DNA of 7,439 nucleotides. Source: Oscillospiraceae bacterium (lineage in GTDB: Bacteria > Bacillota > Clostridia > Oscillospirales > Acutalibacteraceae). The stretch is from positions 1 through 7,439 of the forward strand of contig WRDE01000091.1 in NCBI GenBank assembly GCA_009783605.1, in the 5' to 3' direction. Shown piece by piece: positions 6,497 through 7,439 of the stretch. The notes under the pieces are model-generated. The model searched no databases. It saw only the letters and a list, made by a program, of their open reading frames with translations, and was not told the origin of the DNA. Each line of letters starts with the position of its first letter. Position 1 is the first letter of the stretch. The translations under genes were made by a program, and so were the position numbers.

Positions 6497-7439
6497 ATGT
6501 CTGGCGCCAATCAACTTTCTTTGCCTGTTCAAATGTCATTTTTTCCATCTCATAATGTTGATAAACCCGCTATTGATTTATCCTCAACATTTTCCGACAA
6601 CATGAAACTTCCAATACATCGCTGGTTTAAATACTCCGCAGGCTTTTCAGCAAAATGGGTTGAAAAAACGATATCTGACAATGTAAGTAAAAGGAATATC
6701 TCTGTTTTAAATACTACTGATTTTGTTGTTTTGGATCCATTTGCAGGTTCCGGAACCACTTTGCTTGCGGCGGAACAAATGGGAATACGAAGTATCGGAT
6801 TTGAAGCTCATCCATTGATCGCTAAAATAGCATCTGTTAAACTGTTGTGGGATACAGATGTATTTTCATTAAGGGAATATGCAAACAATATTGTTATGTC
6901 CGCTCAAAACGCTTCAAAAGAATTAGATTTCTATCCCAATATTGTCTATCGTTGCTACGATAAAATGAATTTAACGGCTATTGATAATCTGAAATATGCG
7001 CTTAAAAATTTTAATGACGGTTCCAATGAATATCACTTGTGCTGGCTGGCTTTTTTATCTATTCTCCGCTCCACATCCCATGCCGGAACTGCGCAATGGC
7101 AATATTTGCTGCCGGGCAAATCCAAGGTAAACGTGTTAAATGTATATCACGCTTTTATAGAACAAATTTCACGAATGTGCTATGATATAATATCTTTTCG
7201 CCCGGCTGTAACCGGCTGCAATCGTAGCTCCATTATCCAGCACGACGCAAGAATACCATACAATCCATTAAAAAACACCGTGGATTTAGTCATTACGTCT
7301 CCTCCGTATGCCAATAATTATGATTACGCCGACGCGACAAGATTGGAGCTCTGTATTCTTGGTGAAATTACCGGATGGGGTGATTTACAAAATACTGTTC
7401 GTCATTCATTAATTCGTTCCTGTTCACAGCAGGTATCAA
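6497..7439 (+). CDS. DNA methyltransferase (SAM-dependent, TSPPY type), N-terminal part
   Basis: Open to the right edge with no in-frame stop; 314 codons are visible. The ATG at 6497 follows GGGGTGA (6484-6490) at 6 bases; an ATG at 6490 is followed at once by a stop. Motifs in order: H-R-W-F-K-Y and F-S-A-K-W-V (41-55, motif X-like); SAM-binding motif I D-P-F-A-G-S-G-T-T (80-88) with an acidic residue at Glu103 in G-F-E; then about 160 residues of variable sequence likely to include target recognition; then catalytic motif IV T-S-P-P-Y (267-271) after V-D-L-V-I, followed by N-N-Y-D-Y and D-A-T-R-L-E-L. S/T-P-P-Y suggests methylation of an amino group, N4-cytosine or N6-adenine; the base cannot be decided. 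Such enzymes serve in restriction-modification or as orphan methylases. The gene is AT-rich compared with folD and starts 24 bases after it with no terminator or promoter evident between, so it may be partly read through from the lgt-folD transcript. Confidence 0.9.
   Translation, partial: MSGANQLSLPVQMSFFPSHNVDKPAIDLSSTFSDNMKLPIHRWFKYSAGFSAKWVEKTISDNVSKRNISVLNTTDFVVLDPFAGSGTTLLAAEQMGIRSIGFEAHPLIAKIASVKLLWDTDVFSLREYANNIVMSAQNASKELDFYPNIVYRCYDKMNLTAIDNLKYALKNFNDGSNEYHLCWLAFLSILRSTSHAGTAQWQYLLPGKSKVNVLNVYHAFIEQISRMCYDIISFRPAVTGCNRSSIIQHDARIPYNPLKNTVDLVITSPPYANNYDYADATRLELCILGEITGWGDLQNTVRHSLIRSCSQQVS

Overview
The window looks like a piece of a Bacillota (Clostridia, probably Oscillospiraceae/Ruminococcaceae-like) chromosome. 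The evidence is near-consensus sigma-A-type promoters with strong purine-rich ribosome binding sites, a BspA-type leucine-rich repeat surface protein, a paired inactive/active M16 peptidase set of the YmfF/YmfH type, and a Clostridia-like Lgt. The genus assignment is inference. Base composition is mosaic: the central block (about 1885-6472) is GC-rich, while the stretch from about 540 to 1880 and the gene from 6497 onward are clearly AT-rich.

Layout. (1) 1-535, minus strand: 5' part of a secreted BspA-like LRR protein, running off the left edge. (2) 536-736: a divergent promoter region with one sigma-A promoter facing each way. (3) 737-1708, plus: a lipoprotein of unknown function, closed by a clear intrinsic terminator at 1728-1763. 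(4) A new extended -10 promoter at 1806-1834 starts a plus-strand block: inactive M16 protein (1885-3180), overlapping active M16 metallopeptidase (3173-4462), a 117-base spacer with a perfect palindrome and a degenerate heptad repeat, lgt (4580-5611) and folD (5612-6472, starting on the base after the lgt stop). (5) 24 bases after folD, an AT-rich DNA methyltransferase gene begins at 6497 and runs off the right edge.

How the genes fit together. The two M16 proteins probably form a heterodimer (one HxxEH-bearing subunit, one lacking it). The related B. subtilis pair carries a name linking it to elongation factor P modification, but its substrate is not evident here. Lgt attaches diacylglycerol to prolipoproteins, and the lipobox protein at 737-1708 is a plausible client. 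FolD supplies 10-formyl-tetrahydrofolate and NADPH. The methyltransferase has no metabolic link to these genes; its composition and position suggest the start of an accessory, possibly restriction-modification, segment. No RNA gene, CRISPR array, IS element or phage gene was seen. The items most worth a second look are the methyltransferase and what follows it, the palindrome plus heptad spacer before lgt, the acidic tail on Lgt, and several changes at conserved FolD positions.
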